A stretch of 64,000 nt of DNA from JAJZRV01 sp027442615 (GCA_027442615.1 DAIBBI010000007.1:1-64000); one strand, 5' to 3'; shown: positions 36,581 through 45,541, counted from the stretch's first letter. Notes: generated by a model not told the origin, from the sequence alone. Numbers and translations: made by a program.

Positions 36581-37359
36581 TGCCGGTGCTGGTCTTTGAC
36601 ATCGAGACCGTACCGGACTGCGACGGGCTCATCAGGCTACACGACCTCGACCCCACCACAGCGCACGCCGAAGTGGCGGCAAAAGCCTTCGCCGAGCGGC
36701 GCGAAAAAACCGGCTCCGATTTTTTGCCGCATTACCTGCAACGGGTGGTCTCCATTTCCTGCGCGCTTCGCAACCGAGATGGCTTCAGGGTATGGTCGCT
36801 GGGCTCAGTGGAGGATTCCGAAGCCAGCATCATTCAGCGTTTTTACGACGGGGTGGACAAATATACGCCGCAATTGGTGTCGTGGAACGGCAAGGGCTTC
36901 GATGCCCAGGTGCTGCACTACCGTTCTCTCATCCATGGCATTACTGCGGCGCGCTACTGGGACATGGGCGAGGATGACAAGGACTTCAAGTGGAACAATT
37001 ACCTGTCGCGCTACCATCCCCGCCATCTGGACCTGATGGATGTGCTGGCGCTCTACAACAACCGAGCCAACGCGCCGCTGGACGCCCTGGCCAAGTTGAT
37101 CGGTTTTCCCGGTAAGCTCGGCATGGATGGCAGCGCAGTCTGGCAATCCTATCAGGACGGTGACATCGCCGGCATTCGCGCCTATTGCGAAACCGATGTG
37201 CTCAATACCTATCTGCTCTATACGCGTTTTCAGTTGGTGCGGGGTCAACTGACGCCCCCACAGTACCAGGAGGAACTGGCGTTCCTCCGTGCCACCATCG
37301 CCGGACTCGAGGGGCAGCACTGGAAGGAGTTTCTGGAGGCATGGAAGCCCGCAAACTGA
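36577..37359 (+). CDS. 3'-5' exonuclease of the PolB-like family
   Basis: The 260-residue protein is a free-standing DEDD exonuclease. The first acidic motif is LVFDIETVPD at residues 4-13, the second region is around VSWNGKGFDAQVLHYRS, and the last is YCETDVLNTYLLYTR near residue 208. It matches the family annotated as a predicted exonuclease related to DNA polymerase B proofreading domains. Its job in vivo is not known; repair or processing is inferred. It overlaps both neighbours. Confidence 0.85.
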   Translation: MMPVLVFDIETVPDCDGLIRLHDLDPTTAHAEVAAKAFAERREKTGSDFLPHYLQRVVSISCALRNRDGFRVWSLGSVEDSEASIIQRFYDGVDKYTPQLVSWNGKGFDAQVLHYRSLIHGITAARYWDMGEDDKDFKWNNYLSRYHPRHLDLMDVLALYNNRANAPLDALAKLIGFPGKLGMDGSAVWQSYQDGDIAGIRAYCETDVLNTYLLYTRFQLVRGQLTPPQYQEELAFLRATIAGLEGQHWKEFLEAWKPAN

Positions 37360-37829
37360 TGGGGCTATGCCCTGATTGCGGCAATCTGCGCGATGCCCTG
37401 GAAGACCGTTGCCCCTTTTGCGACTGCCTGGGGGCGCCGCTACCCAGTCCGGACATTTCCGACGTCGTGTTTGTCATTGATCTCGAGGCAGGCATGCCTG
37501 CGGTGGAAGATGCACTGGAGCGTCTGGACGGACTGCTGCGCAAGACGCAGGAAGCCGGAATCCGAATGGTCAAGGTGATTCACGGCTATGGCTCTTCCGG
37601 CAAGGGCGGGCTGATCCGGCTGGCGTTTCTGGAAGGCCTGCAGTCTCATCGCTGGGCGGACCGGATCAGGGACTATCTTCCGGGCGAGTCCCTGAAGGCA
37701 GGAAGCGAGGCGTTGCGCGGACTGTCCCGGCACCACCAGCAACTCATCAAAAGCCTCAAGGGCGGCAGTCAGGGTAATCCTGGCATGACGATTCTGATCA
37801 TGACTCAAGGGGCACCCCTTTCCAATTGA
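37341..37829 (+). CDS. Zinc-ribbon plus Smr-like domain protein
   Basis: The 162-residue protein starts with a four-Cys knuckle (LCPDCGN and RCPFCDC, residues 9-30). A domain resembling the Smr (MutS2 C-terminal) nuclease fold follows, with VFVIDLEAG and the diagnostic VKVIHGYGSSGKGGLIR near residue 84. Smr domains cut or bind branched nucleic acids. The 19-base overlap with the PolB-type exonuclease gene suggests a shared nucleic-acid role. ATG 37341 follows GGAGG; an internal ATG at 37359 is also possible but would still keep the zinc knuckle. Confidence 0.65.
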   Translation: MEARKLMGLCPDCGNLRDALEDRCPFCDCLGAPLPSPDISDVVFVIDLEAGMPAVEDALERLDGLLRKTQEAGIRMVKVIHGYGSSGKGGLIRLAFLEGLQSHRWADRIRDYLPGESLKAGSEALRGLSRHHQQLIKSLKGGSQGNPGMTILIMTQGAPLSN

Positions 37830-37847
37830 TCACGAGCTCACTATGAT
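37819..37847 (+). promoter_or_regulatory. Candidate promoter of iorAB
   Basis: TTTCCA (37819-37824) and TATGAT (37842-37847) are separated by 17 bases, 43 bases before the iorA start. The fit is fair (four of six and five of six positions) and rests on sequence alone. Confidence 0.35.
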
Positions 37848-37889
37848 GGACGAAGTCATATTCCTGTTTTGACAAAAAGGGAGGTCTCC

Positions 37890-38345
37890 ATGCTGGAGTT
37901 GAACATCAATGGCCGCACGAAGCGGATCGATGTGGAACCCGAAATGCCGCTGCTGTGGGTACTGAGGGATCATCTGGAGCTTCCCGGCACCAAATATGGT
38001 TGCGGCATTTCTGCCTGCGGCGCCTGTACCGTACACCTGGACGGCGAAACGGTGCGCTCCTGCACCTTGCCGGTATCGGCAGCACAGGGCAAGAAGATCA
38101 CCACCATCGAGGGGCTGTCCAGGAACGGGTTGCATGCCGTCCAGAAAGCCTGGATTGAACACGAAGTACCCCAATGCGGTTATTGCCAGACCGGCATGAT
38201 CATGGCCACGGTGGCCTTGCTGGAGAAACACCCGCATCCTACGGATGCGCAGATAGATGACATCGTCACCAACCTCTGCCGTTGCGGAACCTATGCTCGC
38301 GTGAGGAAGGCCATCCACGCGCTCGCAGGATCCCGAGGAGAATGA
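37890..38345 (+). CDS. iorA: [2Fe-2S] subunit of an IorA-type molybdenum hydroxylase
   Basis: The 151-residue protein has two [2Fe-2S] clusters. The plant-ferredoxin-type cluster is in GCGISACGACTVHL (near residue 40) with a later Cys in VRSC, and the second has CGYCQTGMIM and CRCGTYARV near residues 98 and 132. It transfers electrons from the molybdenum subunit encoded next, as in isoquinoline 1-oxidoreductase and related aldehyde oxidases. GGGAGG sits at 37879-37884 before ATG 37890. The electron acceptor is not apparent; no FAD subunit gene is adjacent. Confidence 0.88.
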   Translation: MLELNINGRTKRIDVEPEMPLLWVLRDHLELPGTKYGCGISACGACTVHLDGETVRSCTLPVSAAQGKKITTIEGLSRNGLHAVQKAWIEHEVPQCGYCQTGMIMATVALLEKHPHPTDAQIDDIVTNLCRCGTYARVRKAIHALAGSRGE

Positions 38346-38347
38346 CC

Positions 38348-40531
38348 ATGACCCTTACCGTCTCCCGTCGCGATTTTCTCAAGGTCTCCAGCCTGCTCGG
38401 CGGTGGTTTTGCGCTGGAGTTCTCCTTTCCACTGGTTTCCAGGGCCGTCAGCGGGAGTCCTGGCACTGAAGTCAACGCCTGGATACTGATTCACCCTGAT
38501 GACCGCGTGGTAATTCGCATCGCCCGTTCCGAAATGGGGCAGGGCACGTTCACAGCCCTTGCACAGTTGGTTGCCGAGGAGCTTGATTGCGAATGGTCCA
38601 AGGTAAGCGCCGAATTTGCATCGCCCAACGAGAACATTCGCAGAAACCACGTCTGGGGCTCCATGGCCACCGGGGGCAGCAGGGGGGTTCGCACCTCCCA
38701 GGATTATGTGCGCAAGGCGGGAGCCAGCGCGCGCGAAATGTTGATCTCTGCAGCAGCAGAACGGTGGCATGTACCTGCTGCGGCCTGTACGGTGGAGCTC
38801 GGCATCATCACCCATGGGCCGAGCGGCCGAAAGCTTCGATACGGACAGGTTGCCACTGAGGCAGCCATGCTCGTGCCGCCCAAGGACGTGACCCTGCGTG
38901 ACCCCAAGGACTGGAAGATCGCTGGCAAGCCGATGCATCGACTCGACATTCCGGACAAGGTGATGGGCAAACCTGTGTTCGGGGTTGATGTATCCCTGCC
39001 CGGCATGCTGCATGCGTCCATCGCGCAATGCCCGGTTTTTGGTGGCAGGCTCGCCAGCGTAGACGCGAGCGTTGCCGAGAGGATGCGGGGCGTCAAGAAA
39101 ATCGTGCGCGAAGAGAACTTCGTTGCCGTCGTGGCTGATAGCTGGTGGCGCGCCGACGAAGCCTTGAAGAAGCTCGTCGTCCAGTGGGATGGGGGCAGCT
39201 ACGCCCAGGCCAGCAACGACACTGTCACGGCGATGCTGCAGGAGGGACTGGCTGCCAAGGACCTGCCCCAGGCGCGCAAGATGGGCGATACTGCAGCGGC
39301 CCTTCAGGCTGCCGCGAAGGTGGTCGAGGTGGAATACCACGCCCCCTACATTAACCATGCAACCCTTGAACCCCAGACCTGTACCGCATGGTTCAAGCCG
39401 GAAGGGTTCCTGGATGTATGGACCTCCACGCAGGATGGCGAGGCGTCCATGATTGCTGCAGCGGCAGCATCAGGATTGCCGCTCGAGAAGATCGAGGTCC
39501 ACAAGATGATGCTAGGCGGTGGATTTGGCCGGCGCGGCGGGCCGCAGGACTTTGTCACGCAAGGCGTTCTGATTGCCAAGGCCCTGCCCGGGGTGCCTGT
39601 CAAGTTGATGTGGTCGCGCTCCGAGGACATGCGCCACGGGTTTTATCGCCCGGCCAGCATCGTTCGTATGAAAGCGGGCCTCGATGCGCAGGGCAATCTC
39701 GTGGCGCTGCACACCAAAGTGGCTTGCCCGTCCATTTTGAAAGTGCTGCGACCCGCGGCACTCCCCAAGGATGGGATTGATCCCACAGCCGTGCGTTCCT
39801 TCTATGACATGCCCTACACGGTGCCCAACCAGCAGGTGGATTACGCCATGCGTAACGGTCATGTGCCAGTTGGGTTCTGGCGCGCACCAGGCCAGCAGAA
39901 TGCCTTCTATCGTGAGTGTTTCATTGATGAACTGGCCGCGATGGCAGGTCAGGATCCGGTGGCTTACCGCCAGTCCATGCTCAAGGCAGGGGACAAGAAT
40001 CGCCTCGTGCTGGAGGCGGTGGCCAAGGCCGCGGGCTGGGGTACGCCATTACCCTCGGGGATGCATCGTGGCGTTGCGGTGGCCGATGGCTTTGACAGTT
40101 TTACCGCCATGGTGGTGGAAGTATCGGTCAATGAAAAGGGAGAGGCTCGGGTGCACCGCGTTGTCGTGGCCATTGACTCGGGTTATGTGGTCAACCCGGA
40201 CACTTGCCGCGCCCAAGCGGAAAGTAACGTGATCTTCGGTTTGGGCAGCATCCTCTACCAGGAAAACAACCTGAAGGACGGCCGCATCGTGGAATCGAAT
40301 TTTCATGACTTCCGCCTTCCGCAAATTTCAGAAATGCCCCAAGTGGAAACCCTGCTGGTTCCCACAGGGGGCTTTTGGGGCGGGCACGGCGAGCCAGCCA
40401 TTCTTGCCCTGGCGCCCGCGGTATGCAATGCCATCTTCCAGGCCACGGGCACCCGGGTGCGCTCGCTACCGCTCAAGCATCACAACCTATTGCGGCACAG
40501 CCGCCTTGGCGATCTGGCTGGCGTCGCCTAA
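38348..40531 (+). CDS. iorB: Molybdopterin-binding subunit, IorB/aldehyde oxidase type
   Basis: The 727-residue protein starts with a twin-arginine signal (SRRDFLKVSSLLGGGFAL), so the folded Mo enzyme is probably exported. Xanthine-dehydrogenase-family motifs follow: RSEMGQGTFTALAQLVAEEL near residue 60, GGGFGRRGG near residue 395 and the C-terminal catalytic GGHGEPAILALAP with the essential Glu. The substrate (N-heterocycle or aldehyde) cannot be read from sequence. ATG 38348 is preferred over ATG 38342 because AGGAG at 38336-38340 is well spaced only for the former. Its last 45 bases overlap the convergent gene. Confidence 0.88.
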   Translation: MTLTVSRRDFLKVSSLLGGGFALEFSFPLVSRAVSGSPGTEVNAWILIHPDDRVVIRIARSEMGQGTFTALAQLVAEELDCEWSKVSAEFASPNENIRRNHVWGSMATGGSRGVRTSQDYVRKAGASAREMLISAAAERWHVPAAACTVELGIITHGPSGRKLRYGQVATEAAMLVPPKDVTLRDPKDWKIAGKPMHRLDIPDKVMGKPVFGVDVSLPGMLHASIAQCPVFGGRLASVDASVAERMRGVKKIVREENFVAVVADSWWRADEALKKLVVQWDGGSYAQASNDTVTAMLQEGLAAKDLPQARKMGDTAAALQAAAKVVEVEYHAPYINHATLEPQTCTAWFKPEGFLDVWTSTQDGEASMIAAAAASGLPLEKIEVHKMMLGGGFGRRGGPQDFVTQGVLIAKALPGVPVKLMWSRSEDMRHGFYRPASIVRMKAGLDAQGNLVALHTKVACPSILKVLRPAALPKDGIDPTAVRSFYDMPYTVPNQQVDYAMRNGHVPVGFWRAPGQQNAFYRECFIDELAAMAGQDPVAYRQSMLKAGDKNRLVLEAVAKAAGWGTPLPSGMHRGVAVADGFDSFTAMVVEVSVNEKGEARVHRVVVAIDSGYVVNPDTCRAQAESNVIFGLGSILYQENNLKDGRIVESNFHDFRLPQISEMPQVETLLVPTGGFWGGHGEPAILALAPAVCNAIFQATGTRVRSLPLKHHNLLRHSRLGDLAGVA

Positions 40532-41968
40532 CTGCGCCACTTGCCAGCAGTCCGCCAGCAGTTGCCGGGTTTGCGCCGGTGACAGAATGCCCTCGGCTAG
40601 ATCCGAGAATTTTGCTTCCAGCTGCTGATCGGTCATGGGGACTTCAAGGCTGCCGATGGCGTGCGCAACGAACTTGTGCAGCTTGCGCTCATCCTTGAGC
40701 GTGATGGTCATGTCCACTTGCTCAGGCAGAATGGCCGGATCCACCGTCGCACTGACCCGATCGCGTAACGCCACGGTCTTCGGATCTTTGACGGCCCGGT
40801 CGCTGTACTGTTTTTCTCCCGCAGCACCGTCAATGAGTGCCACCGCCACGGAGTGGTACACGCTGAATTTTCCCTGCAGGCCCACCTGCGGCGTCTTCTT
40901 GCCGGTCAGTTCGATGACCAGCGGATTCACGCGCAGGTGAACCGCCTCGATGTCCCCAGCCGTCAGGTGGTACTGATTGCGTAGCTGGATGGCGGCGTCA
41001 ATGGCCGGATGGATGACAATGCCGCAGGCAAATGGCTTGTAGGTATTCAGGGCCATTTCGTAGCGCTGTCCCAGACCTTCGGTAATTTCCCCGTAATCCT
41101 GCTTCGTGCTGATGGCGTTGGCCCAGCCCCGTTTGGCCTCGATCATGCCGTTGGAGCTCGTGAAGTTCCTTGATGCCAGCAGTGCGGAGAATATGCCATT
41201 GCTGGCGGCACGGCCTGGGTTGAAACTTTTGTTCATGGAGCCAAAGGATTCGCGCAGCCCCACTGGTTGCGATGCTGCAAGTCCCAGGGCCCAGACCATC
41301 TGTTGTTCATTCAGTCCGAGAATTTTTCCCGTGGCGGCTGCAGCACCAAACACGCCAGCGGTCCCCGTGATGTGCCAGCCTACGTCGTAGTGATTGGGAT
41401 AAACCGCGTTGCCGATGCGGCAGGAGGTCTCGATGCCCAGCACCAGCGCGTTGAGAAAATCCCGTCCCGAGACGGGGTGATATTCCGAGAGCGCAAGAAT
41501 GGAGGAAACTACCGGGCCTGCGGGGTGGATGATGGTTTTGAGATGGGTGTCGTCGAAATCGAAGATGTGACTGCTGACCCCGTTGATGAAGGCGGCGTTC
41601 ATGATGTCGAAGCGTTCATGACGGCCCAGCAGAGCGGCTTGCGGTGGTCCGGAAAAAGGAGCCAGTGCCGCCACGGCGCATTCAATCGTTTCATGCCTCG
41701 AGCCGCCGACTGCAACCCCTACCCAGTTCAGCAGTGTGCGTGTTCCTTCCTTGCGTACGCTGTCCGGCAAATCCTCATAGCGCGCATTGACGATGTAGCG
41801 GGCCAGCGTATGCGTCACTTCATGCGCAGCCGCAGGGTTGCCTGCCGGTGTTGCGGCCTGGGCCGGGTGCGCATCCCCTGCTGCTTGCGCCAGCCCCAGG
41901 ACGGCGGGTGCGGCCACTGCCGTGGCAGCACTGACCTTGAGGAACTGGCGGCGGGTGGAATCGTTCAT
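40487..41968 (-). CDS. MmgE/PrpD-family protein with Tat signal
   Basis: The 493-residue protein has the MmgE/PrpD fold of 2-methylcitrate dehydratase, cis-aconitate decarboxylase and related racemases. It carries FDFDDTHLKTIIHPAGPVVSS near residue 145 and HYDVGWHITGT near residue 200. Unusually for this family it begins with STRRQFLKVSAATAVAAPAV, a twin-arginine signal, which predicts a periplasmic location. ATG 41968 is chosen at that signal; the upstream frame is non-coding in character. Its 3' end overlaps the iorB 3' end by 45 bases. Substrate unknown. Confidence 0.8.
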   Translation of the reverse strand: MNDSTRRQFLKVSAATAVAAPAVLGLAQAAGDAHPAQAATPAGNPAAAHEVTHTLARYIVNARYEDLPDSVRKEGTRTLLNWVGVAVGGSRHETIECAVAALAPFSGPPQAALLGRHERFDIMNAAFINGVSSHIFDFDDTHLKTIIHPAGPVVSSILALSEYHPVSGRDFLNALVLGIETSCRIGNAVYPNHYDVGWHITGTAGVFGAAAATGKILGLNEQQMVWALGLAASQPVGLRESFGSMNKSFNPGRAASNGIFSALLASRNFTSSNGMIEAKRGWANAISTKQDYGEITEGLGQRYEMALNTYKPFACGIVIHPAIDAAIQLRNQYHLTAGDIEAVHLRVNPLVIELTGKKTPQVGLQGKFSVYHSVAVALIDGAAGEKQYSDRAVKDPKTVALRDRVSATVDPAILPEQVDMTITLKDERKLHKFVAHAIGSLEVPMTDQQLEAKFSDLAEGILSPAQTRQLLADCWQVAQLGDASQIAKAAVPQ

Positions 41969-42006
41969 GCAAAGATCTCCAATTTCAAGGGCAAGAGGGG
42001 GTGATT

Positions 42007-42645
42007 CTAACTGCCGCGCAGCCCCGGCAGCAGCACCAGCAGGCCGCTGGTGAAAATTTCCACAGCCACGGCGGCCAGCAACAGTCCCATCAGTCGGGTC
42101 ACGATGTTGACGCCGGTCTCCCCCAGCCATTTTCTTGCGGGCACGGCCAGAAGCAATGCCAGCCAGGTAATGACCGATACCAGCAGGCAGCACGCGATGA
42201 CGGCGCCCAAGTGTCCCGGGGAAGACTGATCCGTAGCGTAGATGATGGTGGTGGAGATTGCGGCGGGGCCTGCAAGAAGCGGAATGGCCAGCGGGACCAC
42301 GGCAATGTTTTCCTTTTGAGTGGCTTCCCGGGTTTCCTCTGGCGTTTGGCTTTCCCGGCTGGGCAGGGCATGCATCATCGAAATGGACATCAGCAGGATC
42401 AGGATGGCCCCACCCACCTTGAATGATGCGACAGTTACGCCAAACAGCATGAGCACCGGCTCGCCCATAATGGCTGACAGGACGAGGACCACCGCCACGG
42501 AAATGCTGGCAATGCGCGCAATGTTCTTCCGTTCCTGCTCGGTGTTTCTGGAGGTGAGCGTGACGAAAATGGGCACGGCGCTGACCGGATTGACGACGAC
42601 GATGAGCGACATGAAGATTTTGGCGTAATCAACCCAATGCAGCAT
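42007..42645 (-). CDS. MarC-family integral membrane protein
   Basis: The 212-residue protein has six predicted membrane helices. The MarC/YhgN signatures FMSLIVVVNPVSAVPIFV at the N-terminus and PLAIPLLAGPAAISTTI near residue 118 are present. The old antibiotic-resistance label for MarC is not supported experimentally in E. coli, and its transport role remains uncertain. It lies between an Lrp-type regulator gene and the MmgE/PrpD gene on the same strand, so a shared transcript is possible. Confidence 0.88.
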   Translation of the reverse strand: MLHWVDYAKIFMSLIVVVNPVSAVPIFVTLTSRNTEQERKNIARIASISVAVVLVLSAIMGEPVLMLFGVTVASFKVGGAILILLMSISMMHALPSRESQTPEETREATQKENIAVVPLAIPLLAGPAAISTTIIYATDQSSPGHLGAVIACCLLVSVITWLALLLAVPARKWLGETGVNIVTRLMGLLLAAVAVEIFTSGLLVLLPGLRGS

Positions 42646-42696
42646 GGGCGGCGACTCCCGTTCGGTGATGATGGGTAAGGTGCTTACTCTACCACT

Positions 42697-43161
42697 TCAG
42701 AGTACCGGGATTGCCGTCTTGTCCACCACACGGCGCAAGACAAAGCTGGAAAGCACCCCGGTCACCCCCTGGATTCGCGTAATCCGGTTGAGAAGGAGGT
42801 CCTGGTAGGAGGCCATGTCCCTTGCCACCACCTTCAGCTGATAGTCTGCCGATTGGCCGGTAATCATCAGGCATTCCATCACCTCCGGGATCTCGCTGAT
42901 TGCTGCCTCAAAATGACTGAAGCGCTCCGGGGTGTGCTGGTCCATGGAAATGTGGATCAGGGCGGTGAGGGACAGTCCCAGCGCCTCGCCGTTCACCAGC
43001 GCACGGTATCCCGTAATCAATCCGGATTCTTCCAGGGCCCGAACCCGACGCAGGCAAGGGGAGGGGGATAGCCCGATGCGGTCCGCGAGTTCCTGGTTGC
43101 TGATGCGTCCTTCCTGTTGCAGTACCTGCAGGATCTGCCCATCGAAACGGTCTATTTGCAT
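42697..43161 (-). CDS. Lrp/AsnC-family transcriptional regulator
   Basis: The 154-residue protein has an N-terminal helix-turn-helix (DFDGQ-like start, then GRISNQELADRIGLSPSPCLRRVRALEESGLI) and a C-terminal RAM/ACT effector domain (about residues 70-148). Lrp-family octamers respond to amino acids. It is divergent from leuA across a very AT-rich 177-base gap, so control of leuA and of itself is the natural inference. An alternative ATG four codons upstream (43173) exists. Confidence 0.9.
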   Translation of the reverse strand: MQIDRFDGQILQVLQQEGRISNQELADRIGLSPSPCLRRVRALEESGLITGYRALVNGEALGLSLTALIHISMDQHTPERFSHFEAAISEIPEVMECLMITGQSADYQLKVVARDMASYQDLLLNRITRIQGVTGVLSSFVLRRVVDKTAIPVL

Positions 43162-43179
43162 GATATTGCCCAATATATT

Positions 43180-43209
43180 TTGAACATGGCATAAAACTAC
43201 ATTTTAAAT
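43180..43209 (+). promoter_or_regulatory. Candidate leuA promoter in AT-rich Lrp-type region
   Basis: TTGAAC (43180-43185) and TTAAAT (43204-43209) are 18 bases apart within an unusually AT-rich stretch (about 43165-43255) that fits Lrp-family binding. The predicted leader to leuA ATG 43339 is about 120 bases. It contains a small in-frame ATG at 43252 but no run of leucine codons, so a classical leucine attenuator is not supported. Confidence 0.4.
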
Positions 43210-43338
43210 AATAATAAAGCAACAAAATTCCAATAATTACAGGATTTGTACATGAATTCGCAAGCGACTGCCGATCGGGATTGCGTATCATTCAGGGATG
43301 GCAGGGAGTCATTCCCGATGCATCAGGAGCGCACGAAC

Positions 43339-45021
43339 ATGTTGAAAAATCCTTCCGGCAAGTATTCCCCTTTTCAGGCGATTGCGCTGGCGGACCGACA
43401 GTGGCCCAATAAGACCCTCACGGCCCCGCCCATCTGGATGAGCACCGACCTGCGCGATGGCAACCAGGCCCTTTTCGAGCCGATGAATGCCGAGCGCAAG
43501 ATGCGCATGTTTCGTACGCTCTGCGATGTGGGCTTCAAGGAAATTGAGGTGGCCTTCCCCTCTGCTTCGCAAACCGACTTTGACTTCGTTCGCCAGCTCA
43601 TCAATGGTGGGCATGTCCCGAAGGAAGTGACCATCGAGGTACTCACCCAGGCGCGCGAGCATCTCATCCGGCGAACCATGGATTCGCTCAAGGGGGCGCG
43701 CCGGGCCATCGTGCACGTCTACAACGCCACTTCAAAACCCTTTCGCGACATCGTGTTCGGCATGAGTCGTTCAGAAGTCGTGGCCATGGCCGTTTCGTCC
43801 GTGCACCTGATAAGGCAACTGGCCTTGGAGCAACCGGAAACCCAATGGGTTCTTGAATACAGCCCTGAAACCTTTTCCTCGACCGAACTGGATTTTGCGC
43901 TGGAAATCTGCGATGCCGTGACGGCTGCCTGGGGTGCTACACCCGACGACAAGGTCATTTTCAATTTGCCGGCCACGGTGGAATCGGCCACTCCCAACAT
44001 CTATGCAGACCAGATCGAATGGATGCATCGCCATCTGGCCCGGCGCGACAGCGTCATCCTCAGCGTGCATCCGCACAATGATCGCGGAACGGCGGTGGCA
44101 GCAGCCGAACTTGCGCTGATGGCCGGGGCGGACCGCGTTGAAGGCTGCCTGTTTGGCAACGGAGAGCGTACGGGTAATGTGGACATCGTGACGCTCGCGT
44201 TGAATTTATACACGCAGGGCGTGGCACCGGGGCTCGATTTCTCGGATATCAATGCTGTCGCACGCACCGTCGAGCACTGTAATCAGCTGCCGATTCACCC
44301 TCGTCATCCTTATGTGGGAGACCTGGTCTTTACGGCGTTTTCGGGCTCCCATCAGGATGCCATCAAGAAGGGGTTTGCGGTGCAGAAGCCCGATGCGCCC
44401 TGGAATGTGCCCTATCTACCCATTGATCCCGCCGACGTGGGTCGCAGCTATGATTCGGTGATCCGGGTCAACAGCCAATCCGGCAAGGGGGGCATTGCCT
44501 ACTTGCTGGAAACGGAATATGGCGTGGTCTTACCGCGCCGCCTGCAGGTCGAGTTTTCTGGAGAGGTGCAACGCCACACGGATGCCCATGGTGGAGAATT
44601 GAGCGCGGCCGAGTTGTGGCAATTGTTTTCGCAAAAATATCTTGTGCCACAGACGCCACTGCGATATGTGGAACATCATCTCTTCGAACATGGGCGTGGC
44701 CAGGGCATTCGTCTGCGCGTGGAGTCCGGGGGGGAGGTGCATCTCCTGGCCGGCGAAGGCAATGGCCCGATTGATGCTGCCGTGCATGCGCTGCGTGCCC
44801 TGGATATGGAGCTGCAGGTGCGCAGCTATGAAGAGCGTTCCATGGGCAGGAGCCGAGAAGGGGGCGATGCCCAGGCTTGCGCCTTCATGGAAGTGACGCG
44901 ACCGGGGAGTAGCGTCGAGTGCTTTGGTGTGGGTCTGGATACCAATATCGTGACGGCTTCCATCAAGGCCTTGGTGAGCGGTGTCAATCGTTTGGAGAGA
45001 CGACATGGGCAGGCGGTTTGA
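43339..45021 (+). CDS. leuA: 2-Isopropylmalate synthase
   Basis: The 560-residue enzyme condenses acetyl-CoA with 2-ketoisovalerate, the first step to leucine. It has the catalytic STDLRDGNQALFEPM near residue 38, the metal-binding HPHNDRGTAVAAAELALMAGADRVEGC region split by normal spacing near residue 240, and a C-terminal LeuA regulatory domain for leucine feedback. Its length fits the longer (type 2) LeuA group. ATG 43339 has AGGAG upstream; the extra 31 upstream codons in this frame look like leader. Confidence 0.94.
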   Translation: MLKNPSGKYSPFQAIALADRQWPNKTLTAPPIWMSTDLRDGNQALFEPMNAERKMRMFRTLCDVGFKEIEVAFPSASQTDFDFVRQLINGGHVPKEVTIEVLTQAREHLIRRTMDSLKGARRAIVHVYNATSKPFRDIVFGMSRSEVVAMAVSSVHLIRQLALEQPETQWVLEYSPETFSSTELDFALEICDAVTAAWGATPDDKVIFNLPATVESATPNIYADQIEWMHRHLARRDSVILSVHPHNDRGTAVAAAELALMAGADRVEGCLFGNGERTGNVDIVTLALNLYTQGVAPGLDFSDINAVARTVEHCNQLPIHPRHPYVGDLVFTAFSGSHQDAIKKGFAVQKPDAPWNVPYLPIDPADVGRSYDSVIRVNSQSGKGGIAYLLETEYGVVLPRRLQVEFSGEVQRHTDAHGGELSAAELWQLFSQKYLVPQTPLRYVEHHLFEHGRGQGIRLRVESGGEVHLLAGEGNGPIDAAVHALRALDMELQVRSYEERSMGRSREGGDAQACAFMEVTRPGSSVECFGVGLDTNIVTASIKALVSGVNRLERRHGQAV

Positions 45022-45541
45022 TGTGCTGTCGCAGAGTCATCGGGACTTCATCGTCCAGCAGAAAATTTTCTTTGTAGGAACCGCAACAGCGGACAGCCGT
45101 GTCAACATTTCTCCCAAAGGAATGGATTCGTTTCGGGTTGTGGACAACAATCGCGTCCTGTGGCTCAACGTCACGGGTAGCGGCAACGAGACCTCGGCCC
45201 ACGTCCAGCAGCAACCGCGCATGACGCTCATGTTCTGTGCCTTCGAGGGACCGCCGATGATCCTGCGGATCTACGGCAATGCTCGGGTCATCCACAGGAA
45301 CGACCCGGCATGGGCGGAGGCCTTTTCCAGTTTTGCACCACTACCCGGAGCGCGTCAGATCTTCGACCTCGCCATTGACCTGGTGCAAATCTCTTGTGGC
45401 ACGGCCGTGCCCCGTTATGCCTATGTGGAAGATCGGCAGCAGCTCAGCGAATGGGCCACCAAAAAAGGCGATGAAGGGGTGCGTCTGTACTGGGAAGAGA
45501 AAAACAGGTTCAGCATTGATGGGATTCCCACAAACATTTAG
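45005..45541 (+). CDS. Pyridoxamine 5'-phosphate oxidase-family protein
   Basis: The 178-residue split-barrel flavin-binding-type protein contains FFVGTATADSRVNISPKGMDSFRVVD split across residues 20-45, and RMTLMFCAFEGPPMILRIYG near residue 75. It belongs to the PNPOx-like family of general stress or heme-associated proteins, not to true PdxH. ATG 45005 overlaps the leuA end by 17 bases. Its function is unknown. Confidence 0.78.
   Translation: MGRRFDVLSQSHRDFIVQQKIFFVGTATADSRVNISPKGMDSFRVVDNNRVLWLNVTGSGNETSAHVQQQPRMTLMFCAFEGPPMILRIYGNARVIHRNDPAWAEAFSSFAPLPGARQIFDLAIDLVQISCGTAVPRYAYVEDRQQLSEWATKKGDEGVRLYWEEKNRFSIDGIPTNI

Noticed and set aside
43246..43338. Leucine attenuator leader peptide before leuA
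   Set aside because: The short frame has no cluster of leucine codons and no convincing terminator/antiterminator pair.
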